From positions 1 through 7,309 of the forward strand of contig JAPLPC010000529.1 in the NCBI GenBank assembly GCA_026400425.1: a stretch of 7,309 nt of DNA, written 5' to 3'. The DNA is from Hyphomicrobiales bacterium. Its GTDB lineage: Bacteria; Pseudomonadota; Alphaproteobacteria; Rhizobiales; Xanthobacteraceae. The stretch's first letter is position 1. Every line of letters begins with the position of its first letter. The position numbers and the translations under genes are program-made. Below the pieces are notes generated by a model, which was given only the letters and a program-made list of their open reading frames with translations, searched no databases and was not told where the DNA came from. Below, one piece after another: positions 1 through 7,309 of the stretch.

Positions 1-182
1 CCGAGCCATTGCTGGTTGCGATCGTCGGTCTCGATGACGCGCAGCATCACCACGCTGCCGCCGACGCGCACGGCCCATCGCGCGGCGTAATACACCGCGC
101 GATCCCATTCCTCGCTGTCATCGACGACCACAAGGCATTTCGGCTTGTGGCCGCTTTCATAACTACGTCGTTGCGTGCTCAT
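1..182 (-). CDS. Universal stress protein (UspA family), N-terminal part, cut by window edge
   Basis: Reading leftward from the ATG at 182-180, the frame stays open for 60 codons to the window edge, so only the N-terminus is visible. It begins MSTQRRSYESGHKPK, then a beta strand CLVVVDDSEEWDRAV (residues 16-30), a helix YYAARWAVRVGG and a second strand SVVMLRVIE. This matches the first beta-alpha-beta unit of the UspA fold, with the acidic VDDS turn where nucleotide-binding members contact ATP. Such proteins are cytoplasmic and usually support survival under stress; the ligand here cannot be judged because the C-terminal half is missing. The gene follows trpS on the same strand after 184 bases. 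The start was chosen because the two upstream ATGs (216, 199) each hit a stop after six codons. No strong Shine-Dalgarno precedes the ATG at 182. The family call rests on fold pattern and context. Confidence 0.72.
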   Translation of the reverse strand, partial: MSTQRRSYESGHKPKCLVVVDDSEEWDRAVYYAARWAVRVGGSVVMLRVIETDDRNQQWL

Positions 183-216
183 GGTCGTTGAATGCTCATC
201 GTCGCTGCGTGCTCAT
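166..216 (-). repeat. Three tandem 17-bp units spanning the usp start codon
   Basis: On the minus strand, three adjacent 17-bp units occupy 216-200, 199-183 and 182-166: ATGAGCACGCAGCGACG, ATGAGCATTCAACGACC and ATGAGCACGCAACGACG. The first and third differ at one base. Each unit carries its own ATG. The period is not a multiple of three, so the units lie in different frames. The first two encode MSTQRR and MSIQRP followed by TGA, and each TGA overlaps the next unit's ATG (ATGA). The third unit opens the universal stress protein. A weak GGAA (225-222) lies five bases before the first ATG. Whether the mini-frames are translated is inference. Confidence 0.8.
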
Positions 217-366
217 GCGTGTTCCGATGTTGGCTCGTTCGCATGACGCGCCGGAATAAGTCCATGCTGCCACGGCGCGGGCATATCCGACAAGCGCGAC
301 GCAAGCGTGAGCCTGCATCGCGGCGATTATGGCAAAGACATGGAAGGGCGACGAAAATGATCGCGC

Positions 367-1476
<1,110 letters not shown>

Positions 1477-1484
1477 GGCCTGGT

Positions 1485-1491
1485 TCCTTCT
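1485..1491 (-). promoter_or_regulatory. Shine-Dalgarno of trpS
   Basis: AGAAGGA on the minus strand ends eight bases before the ATG at 1476-1474. It decides between this start and the ATG at 1539, which would add 21 residues. Confidence 0.75.
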
Positions 1492-1569
1492 GCGCCCGCG
1501 GGTGGAATGCGGGGCCGGCGCGTCCCTTGCCACAGGCACCGCGCGGCGTCCATGATCAATGTCGGGCCG

Positions 1570-3108
1570 TCAGCCTTCCGGCGTCTTGAGCACGGCACGA
1601 ATATCGCGCCAGCGCAGCGCGCCGGACACCAGCAGCGGCAGGATGTAGATCGCGATGCCGCCGATGATCTGCAGCGCCAGCCAAGCCGCCTGCATCAGTC
1701 TGTGATCGGCGCTCGGTATCGATCGCGTCAGCCACCACAACGCGGCGCCCATCGTCAGCGCAGCCAGCACGATGACGGGCAATCGGCGCCGCGCTGCGGC
1801 ATCGATGGCCCAGCCGAACGACAGGCTGCCCTGGATCACCAGCACGAGCGCGCTGCTCCACGCCGCCAGCGCAATCGCAGCCGCGATGCCGCTGGCGCCG
1901 TAATGCGCGCCGAAGCCATAGGCGGCAGCGATCGCGACGATCAGCCCGACCAGCGTGGCAATCAGTGGCGTGCGCGTATTCTCGCGCGCGAAGAAGGCCG
2001 GCGACAGCGTCTTGATCAGCACATGCGCGGGCAGCCCGAGCGCCAGCCAGATCATCGCCTGCGCCGTCGCCATCGTGTCGGTGGCAGTGAAGGCGCCGTG
2101 TTCGAACAGCAGCCGGACGATCGGCTGGCTGAGCACCATCAATCCCAGCGTCGCCGGTAATGTCAGCCCGATCGCCAGTTCGATCCCGCGCGACTGCGCA
2201 TGCATCATCAGCGCGTGATCGTCGTCGCGCGCCGCCCGCGTCAGTTCCGGGATTAGCACGCTGCCCATAGCGGTGCCGACGATGCCGAGCGGCAGCTCGA
2301 TCAGGCGATTGGCGAAGTACAGCCACGATACCGCCGACGGCAGCGACGAGGCGACGATCGCAGCGCCGACGACGAGCAGTTGCGGACCGGAACCGGCGAT
2401 CATTCCGGGCAGCGCCTTGCGCAAGAAACCACGCATCTGGCCGTCGAAAGCGAGACGCAGCGGCGCCGCAAGTCTGCCGCTGCGTTGCCGCGCCATAAGC
2501 ATCACCAGTTGCAGAAAGCCGGCGATTCCGACGGTTGCCGCCGTCGCCATGGCAGCCGTCGCCGCAGACTGCGGAAACACCAGCAACAGCACCATCACCA
2601 CGATCAGCGCGAGGTTGAAGAGGAGCGGGGAAAATGCAGTCAATGCAAAGCGTTGCTGCGCATTGAAGAGCCCCATCAGCACCGTCACCGGGCCGGCGAA
2701 AGCCAGATAAGGCAGCATCAGCCGCGCATTGTCCGTTGCGATGTGCAGGGTCGGCTGGCCCACGAATCCGGGCGCGACGGCAGCGATGACAAGGGGCATC
2801 GCAAGGCCGATCAGGAGGGCCGCAACGAGCACCGCCGTACCGATGGTGGCGAGCACGCGCCCGGCAAAAGCCGCAGCGGCGTCAGCACCTTGCGTCGCAT
2901 GAATGCGGGACCACGCTGGAATCAGCGCCGCATTGAGCGCGCCCTCGGTGAGCAGCCGCCGGATCACATTGATGAGCTGGAACGCTACCAGAAACGCATC
3001 CGCCACAGCCCCTGCTCCCAGCAGCGTCGCGACCATCGCATCGCGTGCAAAGCCGAGCAGGCGCGATGCCAGGGTACCGGTGGAAACCATCAGGATGGAG
3101 CGGATCAT
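1570..3108 (-). CDS. murJ: Lipid II flippase MurJ (MviN family)
   Basis: This 512-residue integral inner-membrane protein of the MOP superfamily flips lipid II to the periplasm for peptidoglycan synthesis. It is full length for the family and consists of many hydrophobic segments (about 14 expected). Residues known to matter in E. coli MurJ are found at a constant offset of two: R16 (SRLLGF), R22 (FARD), D37 (VADAF), R50 (NVIRRLLTEGAL) and R268 (YFANRLIELP). The motif NAQQRFALTAFSPLLFN (149-165) is also typical. The start fits the family N-terminus MIRSIL.VSTGTLASRLLGFARD, although only a weak ribosome site (ACGG) precedes it. The stop is TGA at 1572-1570. It is the first gene of the minus-strand set murJ > trpS > usp and is divergent from the kinase gene. 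It is probably essential, and I see no damage. Confidence 0.96.
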   Translation of the reverse strand: MIRSILMVSTGTLASRLLGFARDAMVATLLGAGAVADAFLVAFQLINVIRRLLTEGALNAALIPAWSRIHATQGADAAAAFAGRVLATIGTAVLVAALLIGLAMPLVIAAVAPGFVGQPTLHIATDNARLMLPYLAFAGPVTVLMGLFNAQQRFALTAFSPLLFNLALIVVMVLLLVFPQSAATAAMATAATVGIAGFLQLVMLMARQRSGRLAAPLRLAFDGQMRGFLRKALPGMIAGSGPQLLVVGAAIVASSLPSAVSWLYFANRLIELPLGIVGTAMGSVLIPELTRAARDDDHALMMHAQSRGIELAIGLTLPATLGLMVLSQPIVRLLFEHGAFTATDTMATAQAMIWLALGLPAHVLIKTLSPAFFARENTRTPLIATLVGLIVAIAAAYGFGAHYGASGIAAAIALAAWSSALVLVIQGSLSFGWAIDAAARRRLPVIVLAALTMGAALWWLTRSIPSADHRLMQAAWLALQIIGGIAIYILPLLVSGALRWRDIRAVLKTPEG

Positions 3109-3236
3109 GGAACCGTCACGGGAGGCATCCTTGCTGGCGCCGGGCGGGGTGTGATAGTCGCAGCCATCAGGCCGCAGCGGGGTGAGTTGAAGACCATTCG
3201 CCCCGCGCCCGCAATTGCCGCAACGGGATAATCTTC
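3109..3236. promoter_or_regulatory. Divergent intergenic spacer between murJ and the PfkB kinase
   Basis: These 128 bases separate two divergently transcribed genes, so promoters for both directions should lie here or just inside the gene ends. I see no convincing -35/-10 pair on either strand and no clear operator palindrome. GGGA at 3225-3228, eight bases before the kinase ATG, is a reasonable ribosome site. On the minus strand, a seven-codon frame from the ATG at 3128 (MPPVTVP) ends in a TGA (3107-3105) that overlaps the murJ ATG. Confidence 0.4.
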
Positions 3237-4238
3237 ATGACTTCAGCGAAATACGACGTGCTTGCGATCGGCAATGCGATCTTTGACGTGCTGGTGCAAA
3301 CCGACGACGCGTTCCTTGCTGCGCATCAGATGAACAAGGGCGGCATGGCGCTGATCGACGAAGCCCGCGCCAAGGCGATCTATGATGCGATGGGCCCAGC
3401 CACGGAAATGTCCGGCGGTTCGGCCGCCAACACCGTCGTCGGCCTCGCCAGCCTCGGTGCCAGCGTCGCTTATGTCGGCAAGGTCAAGGACGATCAGATC
3501 GGCGCGCTCTATACGCATGATATCCGCTCGGCCGGCGTGAGCTACCTGACCAAGCCCGCAGCGGCCGGTCCGGCGACCGGCTGTTCCTATATCCTGGTGA
3601 CTCCCGACGGCGAGCGCACCATGAACACCTATCTCGGCGCCGCGCAGGACCTGACGCCGGAAGATATCGATCCGGCCGCGATCGCAGCCTCGCAATATGT
3701 CTATCTCGAAGGCTATCTGTGGGATCCGGCCAGCGCCAAGGAGGCTTTCATCAAGGCTTCCAAGATCGCCCATGATGCCGGCCGCAAGGTGGCGCTGACA
3801 TTGTCGGACTCGTTCTGCGTCGGTCGCTATCGCAGCGAATTTCTCGACCTGATGCGCAACGGTACCGTCGATATCATTTTCGCCAACGAGTCCGAATTGA
3901 GCTCGCTCTACGAGACCGAGGATTTCGACGCGGCGCTGGGTCAATTGCGTAACGATACCCGGCTCGGCATCGTCACCCGCAGCGAGAAGGGTTGCGTCGT
4001 GGCTTCGAGCGACGGCGTCGTCGCGGTGCCGGCGCACAAGATCGAGAAGCTGGTCGACACGACCGGCGCCGGCGATCTGTTCGCGGCCGGCTTCCTGTTC
4101 GGCCTCGTCCGCAATGCCGGCTATGAAAATGCCGGCAAGCTCGGCGCGCTGGCCGCCGCGGAAGTGATCCAGCATATCGGCGCGCGTCCGCAGGTGTCGC
4201 TGAAGGATCTGGCGCAGAAGCACGGATTGCCGGTTTAG
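3237..4238 (+). CDS. PfkB-family carbohydrate kinase, adenosine-kinase type
   Basis: This 333-residue cytoplasmic ribokinase-fold enzyme transfers phosphate from ATP to a sugar or nucleoside hydroxyl. The N-terminal substrate-binding part has YDVLAIGNAIFDVLV (6-20), NKGGMALID (33-41) and the first PfkB signature GGSAANTV (60-67). The second signature, DTTGAGDLFAAGF, begins at residue 274; GAGD (277-280) forms the anion hole and D280 is the expected catalytic base. The N-terminal pattern resembles rhizobial proteins annotated as adenosine kinase, so conversion of adenosine to AMP in purine salvage is the best guess, but substrate cannot be proved from motifs and other nucleosides or sugars remain possible. 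The start has GGGA eight bases upstream. The gene is intact, stands alone on the plus strand, and ends 23 bases before the large inverted repeat at 4262-4444. Confidence 0.92.
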   Translation: MTSAKYDVLAIGNAIFDVLVQTDDAFLAAHQMNKGGMALIDEARAKAIYDAMGPATEMSGGSAANTVVGLASLGASVAYVGKVKDDQIGALYTHDIRSAGVSYLTKPAAAGPATGCSYILVTPDGERTMNTYLGAAQDLTPEDIDPAAIAASQYVYLEGYLWDPASAKEAFIKASKIAHDAGRKVALTLSDSFCVGRYRSEFLDLMRNGTVDIIFANESELSSLYETEDFDAALGQLRNDTRLGIVTRSEKGCVVASSDGVVAVPAHKIEKLVDTTGAGDLFAAGFLFGLVRNAGYENAGKLGALAAAEVIQHIGARPQVSLKDLAQKHGLPV

Positions 4239-4261
4239 TTGAAACGCCGGCGATGCGGATT

Positions 4262-4444
4262 TCCCTCCCCCAAGCGGCGAAGCCGCGCAGCGGGGAGGGT
4301 GGCCGTTAGGCCGGGTGGGGTCTCTCCCCACGTGACGTCGGAGTTTGTGGAGGCACCCCACCCGTCGCTCGCCATAACGAAGCTTCGCTTCGTCAGGCTC
4401 GCGCCACCCTCCCCGCTGCGCAGCTTCGCTGCTTGAGGGAGGGA
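4262..4444. repeat. Large nested inverted repeat (palindromic intergenic element), possible bidirectional terminator
   Basis: Arms at 4262-4303 and 4403-4444 are 42 bases each and match as reverse complements at 39 of 42 positions. Each arm can also fold alone, pairing CCCTCCCC with GGGGAGGG around a GCGGCGAAGCCGC-type core. Inside them a second inverted pair, gggtggggtctctcc (4313-4327) and ggaggcaccccaccc (4349-4363), surrounds a central acgtgacgt-containing loop. It fills almost the whole gap between the convergent kinase and CoA-transferase genes, where a strong stem could end transcripts from both sides. There is no T-tract, so intrinsic termination is unproven. From memory, similar G/C-rich palindromes recur between genes in Bradyrhizobium-group genomes. 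The weak open frames across it are by-products of the repeat, not genes. Confidence 0.85.
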
Positions 4445-4464
4445 CAAGCGGAGCGCCGTCACTT

Positions 4465-5562
4465 CTAGTGAGCCCAGCTCTTCACAGCGTCGCTTAGCCC
4501 CGCTTTCACTGGCATGCGCGCCGCTGATGGCGTGCGCGAGAAACGCGGCGCGGGCCCCGGCTGCGTTGCGCCGTCCTGCTGAATGAAGACCTCGCGGGCC
4601 ACCATGTGCGGATGCTTGGTGGCTTCCGACATGGTCAACACCGGCGCGAAGCAGACATCGGTGCCTTCCATGATCTTGCACCAGTCGTCGCGGCTCTTGG
4701 TCTTGAATACGGCGACGAGCTTGTCCTTCAACGCTGCCCATTGCGTCTGGTCCATCTGCGCATCGAAACACGTCTCGTCGAGCCCCGCGAGCTCACGCAA
4801 TTGCGCGTAAAACTGCGGCTCGATGGAGCCGATTGAGATGAAGTTGCCGCAGCTGCATTCGTAGACACCGTAGAAATGCGCGCCGCCGTCGAGCATGTTG
4901 CTCTCGCGCGCTTCCTTCCAGCGACCGGCAGCCGTCATGTCGAAGAACATGGTGATCAAGGAGGCCGCGCCGTCGCACATGGCCGCGTCCACCACCTGGC
5001 CCTGGCCGGATTTGCTCGCTTCGAGCATGGCCGCGAGCATGCCCATGACGAGATACATCGAGCCGCCGCCAAAATCGCCGACCAGGTTGAGTGGCGGCAC
5101 CGGCTTGTCGGCGCCGCCGATGGCGGCGAGCGCACCTGTGATGGAAATGTAGTTGATGTCGTGGCCGGCCGCCTGCGCCAGCGGGCCGTCCTGACCCCAG
5201 CCCGTCATGCGACCGTAGACGAGCTTCTTGTTGCGGCCGAGCACGACATCCGGCCCGAGACCAAGCCGCTCCATCACGCCGGGGCGATAGCCCTCGACCA
5301 GCGCGTCGGCGCTATCCAGCAGCGAGAGAACCTGAGCGACGCAAGCTTTGTCCTTGAGATCGACCTCGACGATCTTGCGGCCGCGCGCTGCCGCACCTTT
5401 CGGCATCTGTTTGGGTCGCACCAGCGTAATGACTTCGGCGCCCATGTCGGCGAGCAGCATGCAGGCGAAAGGGCCGGGGCCGATGCCGGCGAATTCGACG
5501 ATGCGGGTGCCCTTGAGGGGGCCGGACAGTTTGCTGGTGGCTGACGAAGCGGTGTTCTGCAC
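4465..5562 (-). CDS. CaiB/BaiF family CoA-transferase fold protein, probable alpha-methylacyl-CoA racemase
   Basis: From the GTG at 5562 the protein has 365 residues, the usual size for alpha-methylacyl-CoA racemase. This cytoplasmic enzyme interconverts R and S 2-methylacyl-CoAs so that branched acids or sterol side chains can enter beta-oxidation. Seen in the sequence: LSGPLKGTRIVEFAGIGPGP (12-31), AGHDINYI with His134, LNLVGDFGGGS with Asp163, LDGGAHFYGVYE (224-235) and SIGSIEPQFY with Glu248. These match the His/Asp/Glu set of the Mycobacterium tuberculosis racemase MCR (H126, D156, E241), with nearly constant spacing. True CaiB-type CoA transferases depend on a different Asp, so racemase is preferred. 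The GTG start has GGGA (5573-5570) seven bases ahead, and homology begins soon after it; an ATG at 5661 would add 33 unlikely residues. The racemic substrate is unknown. Confidence 0.88.
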   Translation of the reverse strand: MQNTASSATSKLSGPLKGTRIVEFAGIGPGPFACMLLADMGAEVITLVRPKQMPKGAAARGRKIVEVDLKDKACVAQVLSLLDSADALVEGYRPGVMERLGLGPDVVLGRNKKLVYGRMTGWGQDGPLAQAAGHDINYISITGALAAIGGADKPVPPLNLVGDFGGGSMYLVMGMLAAMLEASKSGQGQVVDAAMCDGAASLITMFFDMTAAGRWKEARESNMLDGGAHFYGVYECSCGNFISIGSIEPQFYAQLRELAGLDETCFDAQMDQTQWAALKDKLVAVFKTKSRDDWCKIMEGTDVCFAPVLTMSEATKHPHMVAREVFIQQDGATQPGPAPRFSRTPSAARMPVKAGLSDAVKSWAH

Positions 5563-5679
5563 GTGCGTTTCCCGTTTTTTGATGTGTTCGTTGCGGGAAA
5601 CAGTGGCTGGCCTCGCCGGCGGGGGCAAGACGCTTTTGGCCGCATCCATGCATGCCGCCATGCGCGGAATGCTTTGGCT

Positions 5680-5788
5680 GTCGTCGCCCGCGAAAGCGGG
5701 CGATCCAGTATTCTTTGCAGCAAATCACACGCGCTGCTGTTTCCCGCGGTGCCTACTGGGCTGCCCTGTCTAACCGGGCAAAGACGAC
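5680..5788. repeat. 109-bp palindromic intergenic element
   Basis: The element starts gtcgtcgcccg (5680-5690) and ends cgggcaaagacgac (5775-5788), so its ends are imperfect inverted repeats (gtcgtc...gacgac). The left half holds a perfect 7-bp stem, cgcccgc/gcgggcg (5685-5691 with 5696-5702), closed by a GAAA loop. The right half holds a 5-bp stem, tgccc/gggca (5762-5766 with 5776-5780). Between them ccagta (5705-5710) pairs with tactgg (5754-5759). It lies between the racemase start and the coxM-like stop. From memory, elements of this shape are dispersed between genes in Bradyrhizobium relatives. No transposase is present, so a non-autonomous repeat or a terminator for the cox remnant are both possible. 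Confidence 0.75.
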
Positions 5789-5792
5789 TAAA

Positions 5793-6511
5793 CTATCCCG
5801 CTGCTTCCACGGCACGCTGCGCCATCACCTTGATGAGGTTGGCGCGATAGGCGGCGGAGCCGTGGATGTCGCCCATCAATCCGTCGGCAGAGATCGTCAT
5901 ACCATCGAGTGCGGTTGCCGACCAATGTGGTTTCAGTGCGGCCTCGATGGCTGGGACACGCATCACGCCGTCCTGCGCGGCGCCGGTGGCGGCGACACGC
6001 ACTTCGCCGTCTTTCATCTGCGCTACGAAAACACCAGTCATCGCGAAGCGCGAGGCCGGGTGGCGCATCTTGGCATAGCCGGCTTTCGCGGGGATCGGGA
6101 AGGAGACGGCGGTGATGATCTCGTCGTCTTGCAGTGCCGTGGTGAATAGTCGGCTGCCGGATCGTTGTTGGCGAGTGAGCCGCCGATGGTGCCGCGATAG
6201 CGCACGGCGGGGTCGCCGAGCACTTCGGTGAGATGCACGATGGCCGGGATCGCGCGCTTCGCCTCGGCGCTTTGTGTGATGTCGTAATAAGTCGTGGCCG
6301 CCTTGATGATCAGCGCATCGGACGTGACCTCGATACCGACCAGGTCCTTGATACGGGCGATATCGATGACGTCCGATGGACCGGCCAGTCGTTGCTTCAT
6401 GACAGGCAGCAATGTGTGCCCGCCGGCGAGGACTTTTGCATCGGGATTCTTGGCGAGCAGTGCTGCGGCTTCATCGACGCTGGCAGCACGGTGATACGTG
6501 GTCTCGTACAT
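5793..6511 (-). pseudogene. coxM-like medium (FAD) subunit of a CO-dehydrogenase/xanthine-dehydrogenase family enzyme, internally deleted and frameshifted
   Basis: An intact homologue would bind FAD and pass electrons from the Fe-S subunit of a molybdenum hydroxylase. The ATG at 6511 has a strong AGGAG (6523-6519) seven bases upstream, overlapping the coxL-like stop. The 5' frame reads MYETTYHRAASVDEAAALL and carries both FAD motifs, AGGHTLLP (29-36) and TIGGSLA (108-114), as far as NNDPAAD (D121). There the reading jumps one frame: in the shifted frame 6146-5793 continues family sequence, FTTALQDDEIITAVSFPIP...GYAKMRHPASRFAMTGVFVA, to the TAG. The two parts give 121 + 117 residues against about 265 in relatives, so roughly 27 codons between ADY and FTTAL are missing as well as the frame. 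The unshifted frame ends at a stop near 6038 after an unrelated tail. It is a pseudogene or an assembly error. Confidence 0.85.
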
Positions 6512-6515
6512 GATG

Positions 6516-6524
6516 CCTCTCCTT
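6516..6524 (-). promoter_or_regulatory. Shine-Dalgarno of coxM-like gene overlapping coxL-like stop
   Basis: AAGGAGAGG on the minus strand overlaps the TAA (6525-6523) of the large-subunit gene and lies just before the ATG at 6511. Only 11 bases separate stop and start, the arrangement expected for translational coupling within one operon. Confidence 0.7.
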
Positions 6525-7227
6525 ACTCTGCTGCCTGCTGCAACTGCAGCGCTTCCCAGACGCGGCCGGGCGTCGCCGGCATTTCCAGCTTGTTGTGGCC
6601 GAGCGCATCGGTGATCGCGTTGATCACCGCGGGCGATGAGCCGATGGCGCCGGCCTCGCCGCAGCCCTTGATGCCAAGCGGGTTGCCCGGACACAGGGTG
6701 ATCGAATGCGAGATCTTGAACGACGGCACGTCGTCGGCGCGCGGCATCGCATAATCCATGAACGACGCCGTCACCGGCTGGCCGTTGTCATCATAGACCG
6801 CGGCCTCCAGCATGGCCTGACCGATGCCCTGGGCAAGGCCGCCATGGACCTGCCCTTCGACGATCATCGGATTGATGAGCCGGCCGAAGTCGTCGACGGC
6901 GACGAAGTCGAGAATCTCGGTCTTGCCGGTGCCGGGATCGATCTCGACTTCGCAGATGTAAGTGCCGGCCGGGAAGGTGAAGTTGGTCGGGTCGTAGAAC
7001 GCGGTCTCCTTCAGGCCGGGCTCCATGCCGTCGGGCAGGTTATGCGCGGTATAGGCGGCGAGGGCCACCATCGGCAGCGCGATGGACTTGTCGGTGCCGG
7101 CCACCTTGAACTCGCCATTCTCGATGACGATGTCGCCTTCGGACGCTTCCAGCTGATGCGCGGCGATCTTCTTCGCCTTGGCTTCCATCTTCTCCATTGC
7201 CTTGAAGATGGCGCTCATGCCGACGGC
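6523..7227 (-). pseudogene. coxL-like large molybdopterin subunit, C-terminal third only (5' truncated)
   Basis: This is the C-terminal part of a CoxL/xanthine-dehydrogenase-type molybdenum-binding subunit. About 234 residues remain of roughly 780. Visible are AVGMSAIFKAMEK...KKIAAHQLEASEGDI, AGTYICEVEIDPGTGKTEI, DDFGRLINPMIVEGQVHGGLAQGIGQAMLE and the cofactor-site motif KGCGEAGAIGSSPAVINAI. Its Glu (codon 6657-6655) corresponds to the catalytic Glu763 of Oligotropha CoxL. The ATG at 7218 lies inside family homology, not at a natural start: upstream codons GTC GGC still fit (VGMSA), but homology stops near 7227 and in-frame TAGs follow at 7236-7234 and 7261-7259. The substrate-channel loop that separates form I from form II enzymes is absent. 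The order L then M fits the form II coxSLM layout. The small Fe-S subunit is not seen. Substrate unknown. Confidence 0.82.
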
Positions 7228-7309
7228 GCCGGCCTATGCCGGCAGCTTCCAGTTCGCCTATGTCGTTGTCCTCGCGGGGCTTGGTGTGAGTGCGACGGCC
7301 GCCGTCGCG
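7228..7309 (+). other. Possible fragment of an unrelated membrane protein beyond a breakpoint
   Basis: To the right of the coxL-like break, one plus-strand frame is open to the window edge and reads PAYAGSFQFAYVVVLAGLG then VSATAAVA, which looks like one transmembrane helix. It resembles the last helix of major-facilitator-type permeases in general style only. Less than 30 residues are visible, no stop or start can be assigned, and an ATG at 7217 in this frame lies in the coxL-like region. The small palindrome ccggc-ctat-gccgg (7230-7243) sits exactly at the changeover. This is a weak, inferred call. Confidence 0.25.

Noticed and set aside
1477..1539. N-terminal extension of TrpS to the ATG at 1539
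   Set aside because: The extension is unlike TrpS N-termini, and a good AGAAGGA site sits before the ATG at 1476.
2380..3231. Plus-strand open frame of 283 codons opposite murJ
   Set aside because: Its composition is extreme in Arg, His and Gln, with no domain, and it is antisense to an intact MurJ with all key residues.
3243..4361. Long minus-strand open frame (372 codons) opposite the kinase gene
   Set aside because: It lies antisense to a clear PfkB kinase, has no recognisable family sequence, and runs into the palindrome; it is a by-product of GC-rich codon usage.
4239..4436. Small plus-strand frame after the kinase
   Set aside because: It is formed almost entirely by the inverted repeat and overlaps both arms.
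4239..4464. CRISPR array or insertion sequence in the palindromic gap
   Set aside because: There are no regularly spaced direct repeats and no transposase; the structure is inverted, not direct.
4876..5544. Plus-strand open frame of 222 codons opposite the racemase gene
   Set aside because: It is rich in His, Ala and Arg, matches no family, and is fully antisense to the racemase-like coding sequence.
5563..5661. N-terminal extension of the racemase to the ATG at 5661
   Set aside because: The extra 33 residues have no family similarity, whereas the GTG at 5562 has GGGA at proper spacing just before the conserved region.

Overview
This GC-rich chromosomal window looks alphaproteobacterial, most likely from the Bradyrhizobium/Rhodopseudomonas/Tardiphaga/Afipia group. 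The evidence is the run murJ-trpS-universal stress protein on one strand, an adenosine-kinase-type PfkB kinase divergent from murJ, palindromic intergenic repeats of a kind common in these genomes, and a CO-dehydrogenase-like (cox) gene pair. The taxon is inferred from gene content and style; no marker gene settles it.

Layout. Positions 1-182 (minus) hold the N-terminal part of a universal stress protein, whose start codon lies in a 17-bp tandem repeat. Positions 367-1476 (minus) are trpS, and 1570-3108 (minus) are murJ, the lipid II flippase. The three genes run murJ > trpS > usp and could share transcripts. A 128-bp divergent spacer separates murJ from the PfkB-family kinase at 3237-4238 (plus). 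The kinase converges on an alpha-methylacyl-CoA racemase-like gene of the CaiB/BaiF family (4465-5562, minus). Between them is a large nested inverted repeat (4262-4444). A second palindromic element (5680-5788) fills the spacer upstream of the racemase gene. From 5793 to the right edge lie remnants of a molybdenum hydroxylase operon on the minus strand: a medium FAD subunit (coxM-like, 5793-6511) and the C-terminal third of a large molybdopterin subunit (coxL-like, 6523 to about 7227).

The left half is ordinary housekeeping: cell-wall precursor export, tRNA charging, nucleoside salvage and stress response. The right half shows decay or rearrangement. The coxM-like gene has lost an internal piece of roughly 27 codons and is frameshifted. 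The coxL-like gene loses its homology and open frame near 7227-7236, where an unrelated hydrophobic plus-strand reading begins and runs off the window. The two lesions together suggest a dead form II-type cox cluster, although assembly error cannot be excluded. I found no convincing new biological system. The most notable items are the cox lesions, the self-coupled 17-bp start-codon repeat before usp, and the two palindromic intergenic elements.
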